The notes: generated by a model from the sequence alone, not told the origin. A stretch of 64,000 bases of DNA from Bacillota bacterium (GCA_023460235.1 JAEWRE010000021.1:1-64000); one strand, 5' to 3'; shown: positions 54,047-62,497, counted from the stretch's first letter. Numbers and translations: made by a program.

Positions 54047-54307
54047 ATGGCCGATAGAAATGCTAAGAAAAATTCAAAATCTGATAAATCTTTCAGAAGA
54101 CCAAGAAAAAAAGTTTGTAATTTTTGCGTTGAAAGAGTTGAAGAAATAGATTATAAAGATGTAGAAAAGTTAAGAAAATATGTTAGCGATAAAGGTAAAA
54201 TATTACCAAGAAGAGTAACTGGTACTTGTGCTAAGCACCAAAGAAAAGTAACAGATGCTATTCAAAGAGCAAGACATATTGCACTTTTACCATATACAGT
54301 TCAATAA
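54047..54307 (+). CDS. rpsR: Ribosomal protein S18 (zinc-binding type)
   Basis: The 86-residue S18 has a CNFC pair near the N-terminus and CAKH later, the zinc-binding form, and the conserved IDYKDVEKLRKYVSDKGKILPRRVTG. A Cys-free paralogue, which some bacteria use under zinc shortage, is not in the window. SD AAAGGAG. A terminator follows. Confidence 0.97.
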   Translation: MADRNAKKNSKSDKSFRRPRKKVCNFCVERVEEIDYKDVEKLRKYVSDKGKILPRRVTGTCAKHQRKVTDAIQRARHIALLPYTVQ

Positions 54308-54310
54308 TAA

Positions 54311-54341
54311 AAAAATAACGGCTTTTGCCGTTATTTTTTTA
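54311..54341 (+). terminator. Terminator after rpsR
   Basis: Stem aaaaaataacggc/gccgttatttttt with a tttt loop. Confidence 0.92.
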
Positions 54342-54389
54342 TATAGTTGATTGCTGAAAATTTATTCATTAATATTTTCATAAAATAGC

Positions 54390-54416
54390 ACCTTACAAAA
54401 AAAAAAACATAATATA
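54390..54416 (+). promoter_or_regulatory. SigK-like promoter of yabG
   Basis: AC at 54390, 16 bases, then CATAATATA at 54408-54416, matching the SigK form AC-N16-CATAnnnTA. SigK drives yabG in B. subtilis, so motif and gene agree. The predicted start, about seven bases after the -10, is close to the ribosome site, leaving a very short leader. Confidence 0.55.
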
Positions 54417-54434
54417 TCATATGAGGTGCTTTTT

Positions 54435-55301
54435 ATGGAAAAATTTAAAATAGGAGATATAGTAGCAAGAAAATCATATAATTTTGACATACTATTCAAA
54501 GTAGTTGGTGTCAATGGTAGTATTGTGGATCTTGTTGGAATGACTGTTAGAATAATAGCTGATGCACCTGATTATGATTTAAAACATATGGGAAAAGATG
54601 AAGTTGATAAATTGGTAACTAATATTGAAAAATCTAGAACACTCAGAGCTAATAGATGTTATAATAGTATGAATAAAAAATTTAATACATTTAGAGAGCA
54701 AATGTTTGTTAATGATACCCCCAATTCTTATCAAAAAGAAGATGTATTAAGAAGACCAGGGGTAGTACTTCACATTGATGGTGATGCAGAATATGCAAAG
54801 AAATGCAAAGAAAGTTACAAAAAAATGGGACTAACTGCCTATGCATATAATATACCTGAACAAGAACAATATAAACAGATATATAGTCTATTGCAAAAAG
54901 TAAGACCTAATATACTGATATTAACAGGGCACGATGCATTTATGAGAAAAAGGAATGATATATATAATATTGAAAATTATAAAAATTCAAAATATTATAT
55001 ACAAGCTGTATTAGAAGCTAGAAGATATGAACACAATTTAGATAATCTTGTAATTTTTGCTGGTGCCTGTCAAAGTTATTATGAAGCAATAATTTCAGCA
55101 GGTGCAAATTTTGCAAGTGCGCCAAAGAGAGTTTTGATAGATATGATGGATCCTTTAATCGTTGCAGAAGCTATTGCATATACTCCAGTAGATGATTTTG
55201 TACCAATAGTAAACATTATATCAAATACACGAGAGGGTATTAAAGGAATCGGTGGATTACAAACAAGGGGTCAATTTAGAACAGGTATGCCAGGATTATA
55301 A
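54435..55301 (+). CDS. yabG: Sporulation-specific protease YabG
   Basis: The 288-residue protein matches YabG: N-terminal small beta domain (FKIGDIVARKSYNFDILFKVV), then the protease part with GVVLHIDGDAEYAKKC, LILTGHDAFMRK and VIFAGACQSYYEAIISAGANFASAPKRV. The conserved His (TGHD) and Cys (GACQS) are the likely catalytic pair. YabG processes coat and cortex proteins late in sporulation. The start is ATG at 54435 after GAGGTG. Confidence 0.93.
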   Translation: MEKFKIGDIVARKSYNFDILFKVVGVNGSIVDLVGMTVRIIADAPDYDLKHMGKDEVDKLVTNIEKSRTLRANRCYNSMNKKFNTFREQMFVNDTPNSYQKEDVLRRPGVVLHIDGDAEYAKKCKESYKKMGLTAYAYNIPEQEQYKQIYSLLQKVRPNILILTGHDAFMRKRNDIYNIENYKNSKYYIQAVLEARRYEHNLDNLVIFAGACQSYYEAIISAGANFASAPKRVLIDMMDPLIVAEAIAYTPVDDFVPIVNIISNTREGIKGIGGLQTRGQFRTGMPGL

Positions 55302-55315
55302 TTTCCTGGTTTTTT
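55290..55315 (+). terminator. Terminator of yabG
   Basis: Stem ccagga/tcctgg around the stop codon, followed by T6. Confidence 0.75.
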
Positions 55316-55320
55316 GTATA

Positions 55321-55352
55321 AAAAAAGAGTGCTGATTTAATCAGTCACTCTT
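55321..55352 (-). terminator. Terminator of rpsT
   Basis: On the minus strand, aagagtgactgatt/aatcagcactctt (one bulged base) followed by T7, four bases after the rpsT stop. Confidence 0.8.
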
Positions 55353-55355
55353 ATA

Positions 55356-55610
55356 TTATTTACTTAATAATTTTGCAAGATTAGCTTTTTTTCTAGCAGC
55401 AGTGTTTTTTGCAAGAACACCTTTTGACCATGCTTTATCAACTAAGCTAACAGCTTCTGTATATAGTTCAGTTACGTTTTCACTGTTACTTTTTACTGCA
55501 TTTTCAAAAGCTTTAACAGCTTCTTTATATAATTTTTTAGTTGTTTTATTTTGAGCAGTTTTAGTTTCGATTACTTTAACTCTTTTTTTTGCTGATTTAA
55601 TATTTGGCAT
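55356..55610 (-). CDS. rpsT: Ribosomal protein S20
   Basis: The 84-residue basic helical protein reads MPNIKSAKKRVKVIETKTAQNK and ends GVLAKNTAARKKANLAKLLSK. It is an early 16S-binding protein. The gene is monocistronic, with its own promoter, AAGGAGG site and terminator, convergent with yabG. Confidence 0.96.
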   Translation of the reverse strand: MPNIKSAKKRVKVIETKTAQNKTTKKLYKEAVKAFENAVKSNSENVTELYTEAVSLVDKAWSKGVLAKNTAARKKANLAKLLSK

Positions 55611-55651
55611 AAAAGCACCTCCTTAATGACACAATTTGATATTACTAAAAC

Positions 55652-55680
55652 ATTTTAACATAAAACTTTTAAAAAATCAA
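55652..55680 (-). promoter_or_regulatory. Promoter of rpsT
   Basis: On the minus strand TTGATT, 17 bases, TAAAAT. Confidence 0.75.
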
Positions 55681-55790
55681 TACTTTTAAGGAAATAATTA
55701 TTAAAATGCCTATATTATCATATTAAAAACAATATTATTCAATCATTTAATATTAAAATAATATTTTTTGACAAATTCTGCAATTATATA

Positions 55791-55819
55791 TTGAAAAATA
55801 AATACACATTTAGTATAAT
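55791..55819 (+). promoter_or_regulatory. Promoter of the tandem ThyX gene
   Basis: TTGAAA, 17 bases, TATAAT, 27 bases before the ATG. Confidence 0.78.
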
Positions 55820-55845
55820 TAACCCAGTAGAAAAGGGGAGTATAT

Positions 55846-57282
55846 ATGTCAACAGAAAAGATGAAAATAAAAATATATAATTATACAAAAGATGTTGAAA
55901 AAGTTTGTGCAGCTGCAGCAAAAATGTCTACAACAGAAGGAACTTGTACAGAAGTATATGAGAGTTTAAATGATATAGAAGATGCAAGAAAAACTTTATC
56001 AAGAATAGTAAAATTAGGACATGTTACAGTTTTAGAACATGGATATTTCAATATAATGTTTGAAAATGTTTCTCTATTTTTCGAACAATTCCTTATTGAA
56101 CATAGGTTATCAGCTTATACAATAAAATCTGGTAGATATGTTGATTTTAGAAAAGCAGGATGTTATGAACCCGATTTTAGATATTATAGCGAAGTTTCTG
56201 AAAATGTAAAAAATCAAATCAACTCAGAATATATGGCTTTTGTATCAAAATCATTTGAGTTATATAAGAAATTAGCTGATGATGGTATTAAGGTTGAAGA
56301 TGCTAGATTTGTTTTACCATACAGCCTTAAAACTAATATATACTGTTCTATGAACACAAGAGAATTAATACATCTAATATGGGCAATGTTAAATGGTAGG
56401 GGAATAAATTATCCTGAGATTGTTGAAATTGGAAATTTATTAAAGGAACAATTAACTGAAATTGCACCAGTTGTAATTGAAAATCTTAATAATATAGAAA
56501 AAGGAAGTGAAACAAAAGAAGAAAAATTAAATGAACTTCTTGGAAAGCCTTCATTTAATCCAAATCAAAATAGCAATAAAAAAGATTTAGTAGAAATCTT
56601 AAGTATAACTCAAAATCCTGAAAAAGTTATTACTATGGCAGCAATTATAAAAAATAAGCAGTTTGATACAAAATATGCTGAAGAGCTTATAGAAAAGGAT
56701 ACGGAATTAAAGAATAAAATATTAGATATTGTATTTGAAGATAAAAGAAAGAGAGAATTAGAACAAGTAAATATTACTTTTAGAATTAATGATATTCCAC
56801 TTATACTTTTAAAACATCAAGTAAGGCATAGAATTCAAGAAATAAATATACCATCTTTTACTGAAATTGCTAGTACTAACAGATATTCTTATCCACCTTC
56901 AATAGTTGAAAAAGGTGAAGAATATGTTGAATTGATAGAAAAGTTCTATGATGAGGCTAGTGAGCTTTATAACAAATTTAAACAAATAGGCGTATATGAT
57001 GAAGATTTAGCTTATCTATTTTTACATGCAAAAAATGTAGATGTTATAACAACAATGAATGCGAGAACATTATTTCACATCTGCAATTTAAGAACATGTA
57101 GAAGAGCTCAGTGGAAGATGCAATCATATTATAAAGAATTAATATATAAACTAAGAGAAATATATCCAAACATTTTTAGAAGATTTGGACCTAGTTGTTT
57201 TGTAAAGGGATATTGCCCTGAAGGCAAATTAACTTGTGGAAATATTAGTGAAGTAAAAAAAGAATTTTTGGAAATAAAATAA
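55846..57282 (+). CDS. Tandem-domain ThyX-like flavin-dependent thymidylate synthase
   Basis: The 478-residue protein is about twice the usual ThyX length and reads as two ThyX domains. N half (about 1-225): LGHVTVLEHGYFNIMFENVS, FLIEHRLSAYTIKSGRY, RFVLPYSLKTNIYCSMNTRELIHLI. C half (about 245-478): LLKHQVRHRIQEINIPSF, EIASTNRYSYPP, LFLHAKNVDVITTMNARTLFHI. The ThyX motif RHRx7SxRY is altered in both: EHR with Ala and Thr changes in the first, RHR with an insert in the second. ThyX makes dTMP from dUMP using FAD and methylene-THF. Whether both halves form one active site is open. SD AAGGGGAG. Confidence 0.85.
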   Translation: MSTEKMKIKIYNYTKDVEKVCAAAAKMSTTEGTCTEVYESLNDIEDARKTLSRIVKLGHVTVLEHGYFNIMFENVSLFFEQFLIEHRLSAYTIKSGRYVDFRKAGCYEPDFRYYSEVSENVKNQINSEYMAFVSKSFELYKKLADDGIKVEDARFVLPYSLKTNIYCSMNTRELIHLIWAMLNGRGINYPEIVEIGNLLKEQLTEIAPVVIENLNNIEKGSETKEEKLNELLGKPSFNPNQNSNKKDLVEILSITQNPEKVITMAAIIKNKQFDTKYAEELIEKDTELKNKILDIVFEDKRKRELEQVNITFRINDIPLILLKHQVRHRIQEINIPSFTEIASTNRYSYPPSIVEKGEEYVELIEKFYDEASELYNKFKQIGVYDEDLAYLFLHAKNVDVITTMNARTLFHICNLRTCRRAQWKMQSYYKELIYKLREIYPNIFRRFGPSCFVKGYCPEGKLTCGNISEVKKEFLEIK

Positions 57283-57288
57283 GAAAAT

Positions 57289-57330
57289 AAGTAATACCCT
57301 TAATTATCGAACTAATTAAGGGTATTACTT
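57289..57330. terminator. Bidirectional terminator, 18-bp perfect stem
   Basis: aagtaatacccttaatta pairs perfectly with taattaagggtattactt around a six-base loop, between the convergent ThyX and glycosyltransferase genes. Confidence 0.9.
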
Positions 57331-57332
57331 GT

Positions 57333-58025
57333 TTACTTTTTCTTTAAGCTATTAAATGTAGTTTCATCAATATATTTATAAGTATACATTGCATCTATTA
57401 CCATGTTCTGCCTTTCTTTTGCAAGTGTTGAATTAGAGCTTAATGCATATGCACTTGGTGCATTAGGCAATCCAGCAAGCAAAGTGACTTCTGATAAAGT
57501 AAGTTCATTTGGTTTTTTATTAAAATATCCTAATGAAGCATTACCAATTCCTGTATATCCATCCCCAAAGTATATTATATTTAAATATAATTCTAATATA
57601 TCATCCTTTGATAATTCTTTTTGTAGATCAAATGCCACAAATAATTCAGCAATTTTTCTTTCAAACTTTTTTTCTTGAGAAAAATACATATTTTTTGCTA
57701 ATTGTTGAGTTATCGTACTTCCACCTTCTACTAAATCCATATTTTTTATATTTGTAACAACAGATCTTCCAATAGATATAATATCAATAGCTCCGTGGTT
57801 GTAAAATCTATGATCTTCTATTGCAATTATTGCATTTTTAAAATCTTGTGGTATTTTTGAAGATTCAGTATAATTTTTTCTAGCTTTTATTTCTTCAATT
57901 TTTTTATCTATACTAACTTTATCAACAGCTTCAGTATATAATTTATGACCTCTGTAGATAACTATAGATGATATAATCAAAACTACTAAGATTATAGTCA
58001 CTAATAATTTTTTTAATAATTTCAT
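57333..58025 (-). CDS. Monofunctional peptidoglycan glycosyltransferase (GT51)
   Basis: The 230-residue protein has an N-terminal helix (about 5-24) and a GT51 domain: AIEDHRFYNHGAIDIISIGRS with catalytic Glu70, GGSTITQQLAKN (101-112), RKIAELFVAFDLQKELSKDDILELYLNIIYFG and GYFNKKPNELTLSEVTLLAGLPNAPSAY (both read in parts). It polymerises lipid II into glycan strands. The transpeptidase domain of class A PBPs is absent. SD GGAGGAG. Monocistronic. Confidence 0.93.
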   Translation of the reverse strand: MKLLKKLLVTIILVVLIISSIVIYRGHKLYTEAVDKVSIDKKIEEIKARKNYTESSKIPQDFKNAIIAIEDHRFYNHGAIDIISIGRSVVTNIKNMDLVEGGSTITQQLAKNMYFSQEKKFERKIAELFVAFDLQKELSKDDILELYLNIIYFGDGYTGIGNASLGYFNKKPNELTLSEVTLLAGLPNAPSAYALSSNSTLAKERQNMVIDAMYTYKYIDETTFNSLKKK

Positions 58026-58046
58026 AAATCTCCTCCGTACATAATA

Positions 58047-58075
58047 ATTATACTTAATATATAATAAAATATCAA
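58047..58075 (-). promoter_or_regulatory. Promoter of the GT51 gene
   Basis: On the minus strand TTGATA, 17 bases, TATAAT. Confidence 0.82.
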
Positions 58076-58131
58076 TACTTTATATCTTATTATATATTAT
58101 AACGAAACTTTTCTACATAAAATAACAAAAT

Positions 58132-58160
58132 AACGTTTCAACCTAAAAAATTGAAACGTT
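58132..58160 (-). terminator. Terminator of the Na+/Ca2+ exchanger gene
   Basis: Perfect 10-bp stem aacgtttcaa/ttgaaacgtt, nine-base loop, moderate T tract on the minus strand. Confidence 0.7.
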
Positions 58161-58174
58161 AAAATTATATTTCA

Positions 58175-59143
58175 TTATATATATTGAAAAAGCAATGATA
58201 CAATTGCAAAAAGTAAATACGATAATATTAAAAATAGACCATCTGTCTTACTTATCTTCTTATCGGCTATAAATTTATAAAATAGTAAATCAATTGCAAG
58301 CAAAGAACCTAGCTGAAAAAGCAAGGTATTAGTGTAATGAATAGGGTGAATAAATGATGCAAGACCTACAATAAGTGCAAAATTACTAACACCGCTTCCT
58401 ACTACATTTCCAAGAATTATATCATATTCTTTTTTTCTTGCAGCTACAATAGCTGTACTTAACTCTGGTAAGGTTGTACCTAATGCTACTATAGTTACAC
58501 CTATAAACGCTTCTGAAAGATTAAAATAATTTGCTATTTCTACTGCTGAATTTACAACAAAGTTTCCTCCATATACAACAAACAATAACCCTATTATAAT
58601 AAATAAAATGGATGTTATAACACTATTTCTTATTACATTATTAGCATCCTCTATATATTTTTGTTCTTCATTTATAAGATCTACCTCGTTTTTTTCTTTT
58701 ACTATTTTTTTTGCACTTTTTCTCATATGTATCATATAACCTATGAACACTAGTAAAAGAATAACACCATCTAGTCTATTTAAAGAACCACCAATAATTA
58801 AAAGACCTAAAAGCAATAGTTGAACTAGAATCATGAAAATTATTTCTTTTTCAATACTTTTCTTTGCATATATTGTATATAGTAAAGCTGATATACCTAA
58901 GCTTATAGCAATTGTTGAAATATTACTTCCTATATTATTTGATAGTGTAATTTGGTTTCCATCAATTGAAGAAATTATAGCTATAGAAAGTTCGGGCATG
59001 CTCGTCCCAATTGATATAATAGTCATGGAAATCATCATTGTTGATATTTTTAACTTTTTAGATATGTTTACACTACCTTCAACTAAAAGGTTTGAACCTA
59101 GTATTAACATTACAAACCCTATTAAAATATTAATAAATGTCAT
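58175..59143 (-). CDS. CaCA-family Na+/Ca2+ exchanger
   Basis: The 322-residue protein has about ten helices and the two inverted alpha repeats of CaCA exchangers: SIGTSMPELSIAIISSIDGN with NNIGSNI, and ALGTTLPELSTAIVAARKKE with GNVVGSGVSNFAL. The Glu residues in SMPEL and TLPEL are the Ca2+ ligands. A charged loop (about 140-170) joins the halves. It resembles YrbG-type exchangers and likely exports Ca2+. Monocistronic, with its own consensus promoter and AAAGGAGAT site. Confidence 0.92.
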   Translation of the reverse strand: MTFINILIGFVMLILGSNLLVEGSVNISKKLKISTMMISMTIISIGTSMPELSIAIISSIDGNQITLSNNIGSNISTIAISLGISALLYTIYAKKSIEKEIIFMILVQLLLLGLLIIGGSLNRLDGVILLLVFIGYMIHMRKSAKKIVKEKNEVDLINEEQKYIEDANNVIRNSVITSILFIIIGLLFVVYGGNFVVNSAVEIANYFNLSEAFIGVTIVALGTTLPELSTAIVAARKKEYDIILGNVVGSGVSNFALIVGLASFIHPIHYTNTLLFQLGSLLAIDLLFYKFIADKKISKTDGLFLILSYLLFAIVSLLFQYI

Positions 59144-59189
59144 GTCATCTCCTTTTCTTTTGTAAAAATTTAAATATTATTATAATAAA

Positions 59190-59218
59190 ATTATAGAGTA
59201 AAAAACAAAATTAGTCAA
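59190..59218 (-). promoter_or_regulatory. Promoter of the Na+/Ca2+ exchanger gene
   Basis: On the minus strand TTGACT, 17 bases, TATAAT. Confidence 0.85.
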
Positions 59219-59308
59219 TTTAAATATTAAAAAATATGTCAATTATAATCGTATATAAAATATTATGTGATAAATTCATTAAAATATTGAAAAAATTAGA
59301 AAAAGCAC

Positions 59309-59337
59309 TTGCTTTTTTAACATAAATAAGTTATAAT
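59309..59337 (+). promoter_or_regulatory. Promoter of the S10 operon
   Basis: TTGCTT, 17 bases, TATAAT; the predicted transcript starts near 59344, about 215 bases before rpsJ. Confidence 0.82.
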
Positions 59338-59343
59338 ATCTAT

Positions 59344-59543
59344 GTTGATTTGCGTTGAAGTGAAATGTGGCTACTCAAAGAAGTAGGGAACTTTCATGGA
59401 GCATGTCTGATTTAAAATCAGGCGGCAAGTATTGATTAACGTGTATTTGCCAAGTTTTAAGTAGTTAGGATTTGGTTTTTATATGTGTAAAATATGAAAC
59501 ACACGGGGTAGTGTAAAACTTGTTTCGCCAACGAATTATAGAA
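59344..59543 (+). promoter_or_regulatory. Structured leader of the S10 operon
   Basis: No gene is visible in the 416 bases between the exchanger and rpsJ, and about 200 of these are leader RNA. Several stems can be drawn: ctact/agtag, ctgattt/aaatcag near 59408-59422, ggcaagta/tatttgcc near 59423-59452, and ccaa/ttgg followed by T5. The base composition is richer in G+C than the other spacers. The place is that of the L4-controlled S10 leader of E. coli; I cannot match it to a known leader family. Confidence 0.55.
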
Positions 59544-59559
59544 AAGGAGTGTTTTACAT

Positions 59560-59877
59560 ATGTCAAAAGAACAAACAAAAAAAATGAGAATAAGACTTAA
59601 AGCTTATGATCACGTAATGCTAGAACAAGCAGCATCTAAGATAGTTGAAGTGGCTAGAAAAACTGGTTCTGAAGTATCAGGTCCAATACCTCTTCCAACT
59701 AGAAAAGAAATTATAACAATTTTACGTTCTCCACACAAACACAAAGATTCAAGAGAACAATTCGAAATGAGAACACATAAAAGAGTTATCGATGTTATAG
59801 CACCTAACCAAGCAACAGTTGATGCTTTGATGGCAATAGATATGCCATCAGGTGTAGAAATCGAAGTTAAATTATAA
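59560..59877 (+). CDS. rpsJ: Ribosomal protein S10
   Basis: The 105-residue S10 contains MRIRLKAYDHVMLEQAASKIVE, GPIPLPTRKEIITILRSPHKHKDSREQFEMRTHKR (read in parts) and ends MPSGVEIEVKL. Part of the 30S head; homologues also act in transcription antitermination with NusB. First gene of the S10 operon, with AAAAGGAG before the ATG. Confidence 0.97.
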   Translation: MSKEQTKKMRIRLKAYDHVMLEQAASKIVEVARKTGSEVSGPIPLPTRKEIITILRSPHKHKDSREQFEMRTHKRVIDVIAPNQATVDALMAIDMPSGVEIEVKL

Positions 59878-59880
59878 TTA

Positions 59881-59990
59881 AAACTATAAGGGCTTTTAGC
59901 AGTTAACCTAATTTAGGCAATGACATACCCTATGCTATTAGTGTTGTTTCTGTAGAAATACAGATGTAGTTTCACAAAAACGAGATAAAG
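59881..59990 (+). promoter_or_regulatory. Structured rpsJ-rplC intercistronic region
   Basis: The 128-base gap is unusually long for this operon, whose other gaps are under 30 bases. It holds cctaatttagg, a perfect hairpin tctgta-gaaa-tacaga with a GNRA loop (59949-59964), and an outer aggg/ccct pairing. Possible internal control or processing site. Confidence 0.4.
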
Positions 59991-60005
59991 GGAGGAAAAC
60001 AAAAA

Positions 60006-60632
60006 ATGGTAAACGAAGTTTATGGTAAAAAAGTCGGAATGACACAAATTTTTTCTGAAACAGGTATTGCTATACCAGTTACTGCAGTAGAAATAAAACC
60101 TTTAACAATTGTTTCTAAGAAAACAGCTGCTAGAGATGGATACAATGCTATTGTTGTAAGTTTTGGAGAAATAAAAGAAAAAAATGCAAATAAACCGCAT
60201 AAAGGCTTGTTTGTAAAAGCAGGAGTAGAATTACAAAAATATTTAAGAGAAATCAGAGTTGAAAATGTTGATGAATTTGAAATTGGAAGTAAAATAACAG
60301 TTGAAAACTTTACTTCAGAAGACAGAGTAGATGTACAAGGGACTTCAAAAGGTAAGGGATTCCAAGGCGTAATTAAAAGACATGGACAACATAGAGGACC
60401 AATGGGTCATGGTTCTATGTATCATAGAAGACCAGGTTCAATGGGATCTACAAGTACTCCAGGTAGAGTATTTAAAGGTAAAAATCTACCAGGTCATATG
60501 GGTCATGAAACATCAACAATATTAAATCTTGATGTTGTAAAAGTAGACACAGATAAGAATGTAATTTTAGTTAAAGGTTCTATACCTGGTGCTAAAGGTG
60601 CAATCGTAAAAGTTAGAAAAACTGTAAAATAA
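60006..60632 (+). CDS. rplC: Ribosomal protein L3
   Basis: The 208-residue L3 reads VYGKKVGMTQIFSETG, SKGKGFQGVIKRHGQHRGPMGHGS and GRVFKGKNLPGHMGHE. It reaches toward the peptidyl-transferase centre and starts 50S assembly. SD GGGAGG. Gene order rpsJ-rplC-rplD-rplW-rplB-rpsS-rplV-rpsC-rplP is the classical one. Confidence 0.97.
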   Translation: MVNEVYGKKVGMTQIFSETGIAIPVTAVEIKPLTIVSKKTAARDGYNAIVVSFGEIKEKNANKPHKGLFVKAGVELQKYLREIRVENVDEFEIGSKITVENFTSEDRVDVQGTSKGKGFQGVIKRHGQHRGPMGHGSMYHRRPGSMGSTSTPGRVFKGKNLPGHMGHETSTILNLDVVKVDTDKNVILVKGSIPGAKGAIVKVRKTVK

Positions 60633-60656
60633 TCTTTAAGGGAGGAGGAATAAGAA

Positions 60657-61277
60657 ATGCTTAAAGTAGACGTTTTAAATATGGAAGGGAAAAAAGTAGG
60701 AGATGTTGAACTTGCTGAATCTGTATTTGGAGTAGAAGTAAATGATGTTGTAGTTCACTCAGCATTAGTAAATTACTTAGCAAATCAAAGACAAGGAACT
60801 CAATCTACTAAAACAAGAGCTGAAGTACGTGGTGGTGGAAGAAAACCATGGAAACAAAAAGGAACAGGTAGAGCTAGACAAGGAAGTATTAGAGCTCCAC
60901 AATGGATTAAGGGTGGTATAGCACTTGGACCAAAACCAAGATCATATAAATATGCTATTCCTAAGAAAATGAGACAACTTGCTATAAAATCAGTTTTAAC
61001 TTCTAAATTACAAGAAGGAAAATTATTAGTAGTTGACAAATTAGAATTAAATGAAATCAAAACTAAAAATATGATAAATGTTTTAAATAACTTAAAAGTT
61101 TCAAAAGCATTAGTTATGCTTAATGAAAAAAATCTTAATGTTCAAGCATCAGCTAGAAACATTGAAAATGTAAAAACAACTTTAGTAAATACAATGAATA
61201 TATTTGATTTATTAAAATATGACAGTTTAGTAATTACTCAAGATTCAGTTAAAAAGATTGAGGAGGTGTACGCATAA
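60657..61277 (+). CDS. rplD: Ribosomal protein L4
   Basis: The 206-residue L4 contains the exit-tunnel loop TKTRAEVRGGGRKPWKQKGTGRARQGSIR and the globular part ending SLVITQDSVKKIEEVYA. In E. coli it represses its own operon through the S10 leader. SD GGGAGGAGG. Its stop overlaps the rplW start (TAATG). Confidence 0.97.
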   Translation: MLKVDVLNMEGKKVGDVELAESVFGVEVNDVVVHSALVNYLANQRQGTQSTKTRAEVRGGGRKPWKQKGTGRARQGSIRAPQWIKGGIALGPKPRSYKYAIPKKMRQLAIKSVLTSKLQEGKLLVVDKLELNEIKTKNMINVLNNLKVSKALVMLNEKNLNVQASARNIENVKTTLVNTMNIFDLLKYDSLVITQDSVKKIEEVYA

Positions 61278-61642
61278 TGAAACATGCAGAAGACGTTATA
61301 ATAAAACCTATAATGACTGAAAGAAGCTATTCACAAGTTGCAAATGGAAAATACACTTTTGAAGTTAATGTAAATTCAACAAAAGTAGAAATTAAAAATG
61401 CAGTTGAAGAACTTTTTAACGTTAAAGTATTAAAAGTTAACACTTTAAGATACGATGGTAAGAAAAAAAGAGTTGGAGTACACCAAGGATTAACAAAAGC
61501 TTGGAAAAAAGCTATAGTATCTATTGATACAAATCCAGCAGATGAAAAATATCTAGCTAAAGGTGGAAAAGAAACAAAATCAAATAGAAAATACAAAACT
61601 GAAATTGAAGAAATTAGTTCAGCATTTGGAAGTAGTAACTAG
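61277..61642 (+). CDS. rplW: Ribosomal protein L23
   Basis: The 121-residue L23 has HAEDVIIKPIMTERSYSQVANGKYTFEV and VEELFNVKVLKVNTLRYDGKKKRVG. It sits at the tunnel exit and docks trigger factor and SRP. It is about 20 residues longer than the usual L23 because of a C-terminal extension rich in Lys, Glu and Ser. AGGAGG lies inside the end of rplD. Confidence 0.96.
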   Translation: MKHAEDVIIKPIMTERSYSQVANGKYTFEVNVNSTKVEIKNAVEELFNVKVLKVNTLRYDGKKKRVGVHQGLTKAWKKAIVSIDTNPADEKYLAKGGKETKSNRKYKTEIEEISSAFGSSN

Positions 61643-61655
61643 GAGGTATTAAGAA

Positions 61656-62483
61656 ATGGGAATAAAATCATTTAAACCTGTTACTCCATCACTTAGAAAT
61701 ATGACAACATTAGCAAACGAAGAGCTTACAAAATTTTCTCCAGAAAAATCTTTACTTGCACCTTTAAAAAAGACTGCAGGTAGAAACGCTTCTGGTAAAA
61801 TAACAGTAAGACATCACGGTGGTGGAAGCAGAAGAAAATATAGAATAATTGATTTTAAGAGAAATAAAGTAGATATGGAAGCTACAGTAATTGGTATCGA
61901 ATATGATCCAAACAGAACAGCTAACATTGCTTTAATTGAATATGTAGATGGTGAAAGAGCATATATAATTGCGCCAGTAGGTCTTACAGAAGGTTCAAAA
62001 GTTATATCTTCTGATAAAGCTGATATAAAACCAGGTAACTGTTTACCAATAAGCTCTATACCAGTTGGTACAATGATATTTAACATTGAACTACACAAAG
62101 GTAAAGGAGCACAACTTGTAAGAAGTGCTGGTATGTCTGCACAACTTATGGCTAAAGAAGGTAAATACGCACATGTAAGAATGCCATCAGGAGAAATGAG
62201 ACTTATATCTGTTGATTGTAAAGCTTGTATAGGTCAAGTTGGTAACTTAGATCATGAAAATGTTAAGCTTGGAAAAGCAGGTAGAACAAGAAATATGGGT
62301 ATAAGACCAACAGTTAGAGGTAGCGTTATGAACCCTAACGATCACCCACATGGTGGTGGTGAAGGTAGAGCACCAGTTGGACATTCAGGACCACGTACTC
62401 CTTGGGGTAAACCAGCTCTTGGATACAGAACAAGAAATAAGAACCACAGAACAGATAAATATATCGTTAAAAGAAGAAAGTAA
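61656..62483 (+). CDS. rplB: Ribosomal protein L2
   Basis: The 275-residue L2 begins GIKSFKPVTPSLRNMTTL and carries RHHGGGSRRKYRIIDFKR and the catalytic-region text VMNPNDHPHGGGEGRAPVG with the conserved His near the peptidyl-transferase centre. SD AGGAGG. Confidence 0.97.
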   Translation: MGIKSFKPVTPSLRNMTTLANEELTKFSPEKSLLAPLKKTAGRNASGKITVRHHGGGSRRKYRIIDFKRNKVDMEATVIGIEYDPNRTANIALIEYVDGERAYIIAPVGLTEGSKVISSDKADIKPGNCLPISSIPVGTMIFNIELHKGKGAQLVRSAGMSAQLMAKEGKYAHVRMPSGEMRLISVDCKACIGQVGNLDHENVKLGKAGRTRNMGIRPTVRGSVMNPNDHPHGGGEGRAPVGHSGPRTPWGKPALGYRTRNKNHRTDKYIVKRRK

Positions 62484-62497
62484 TGGAGGGATAGAAA

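Noticed and set aside
54387..54430. Inverted repeat that could hide the yabG ribosome site
   Set aside because: With the SigK-like promoter the transcript would start near 54423, so the left arm would not be in the RNA. Only a transcript from further upstream could form the hairpin.
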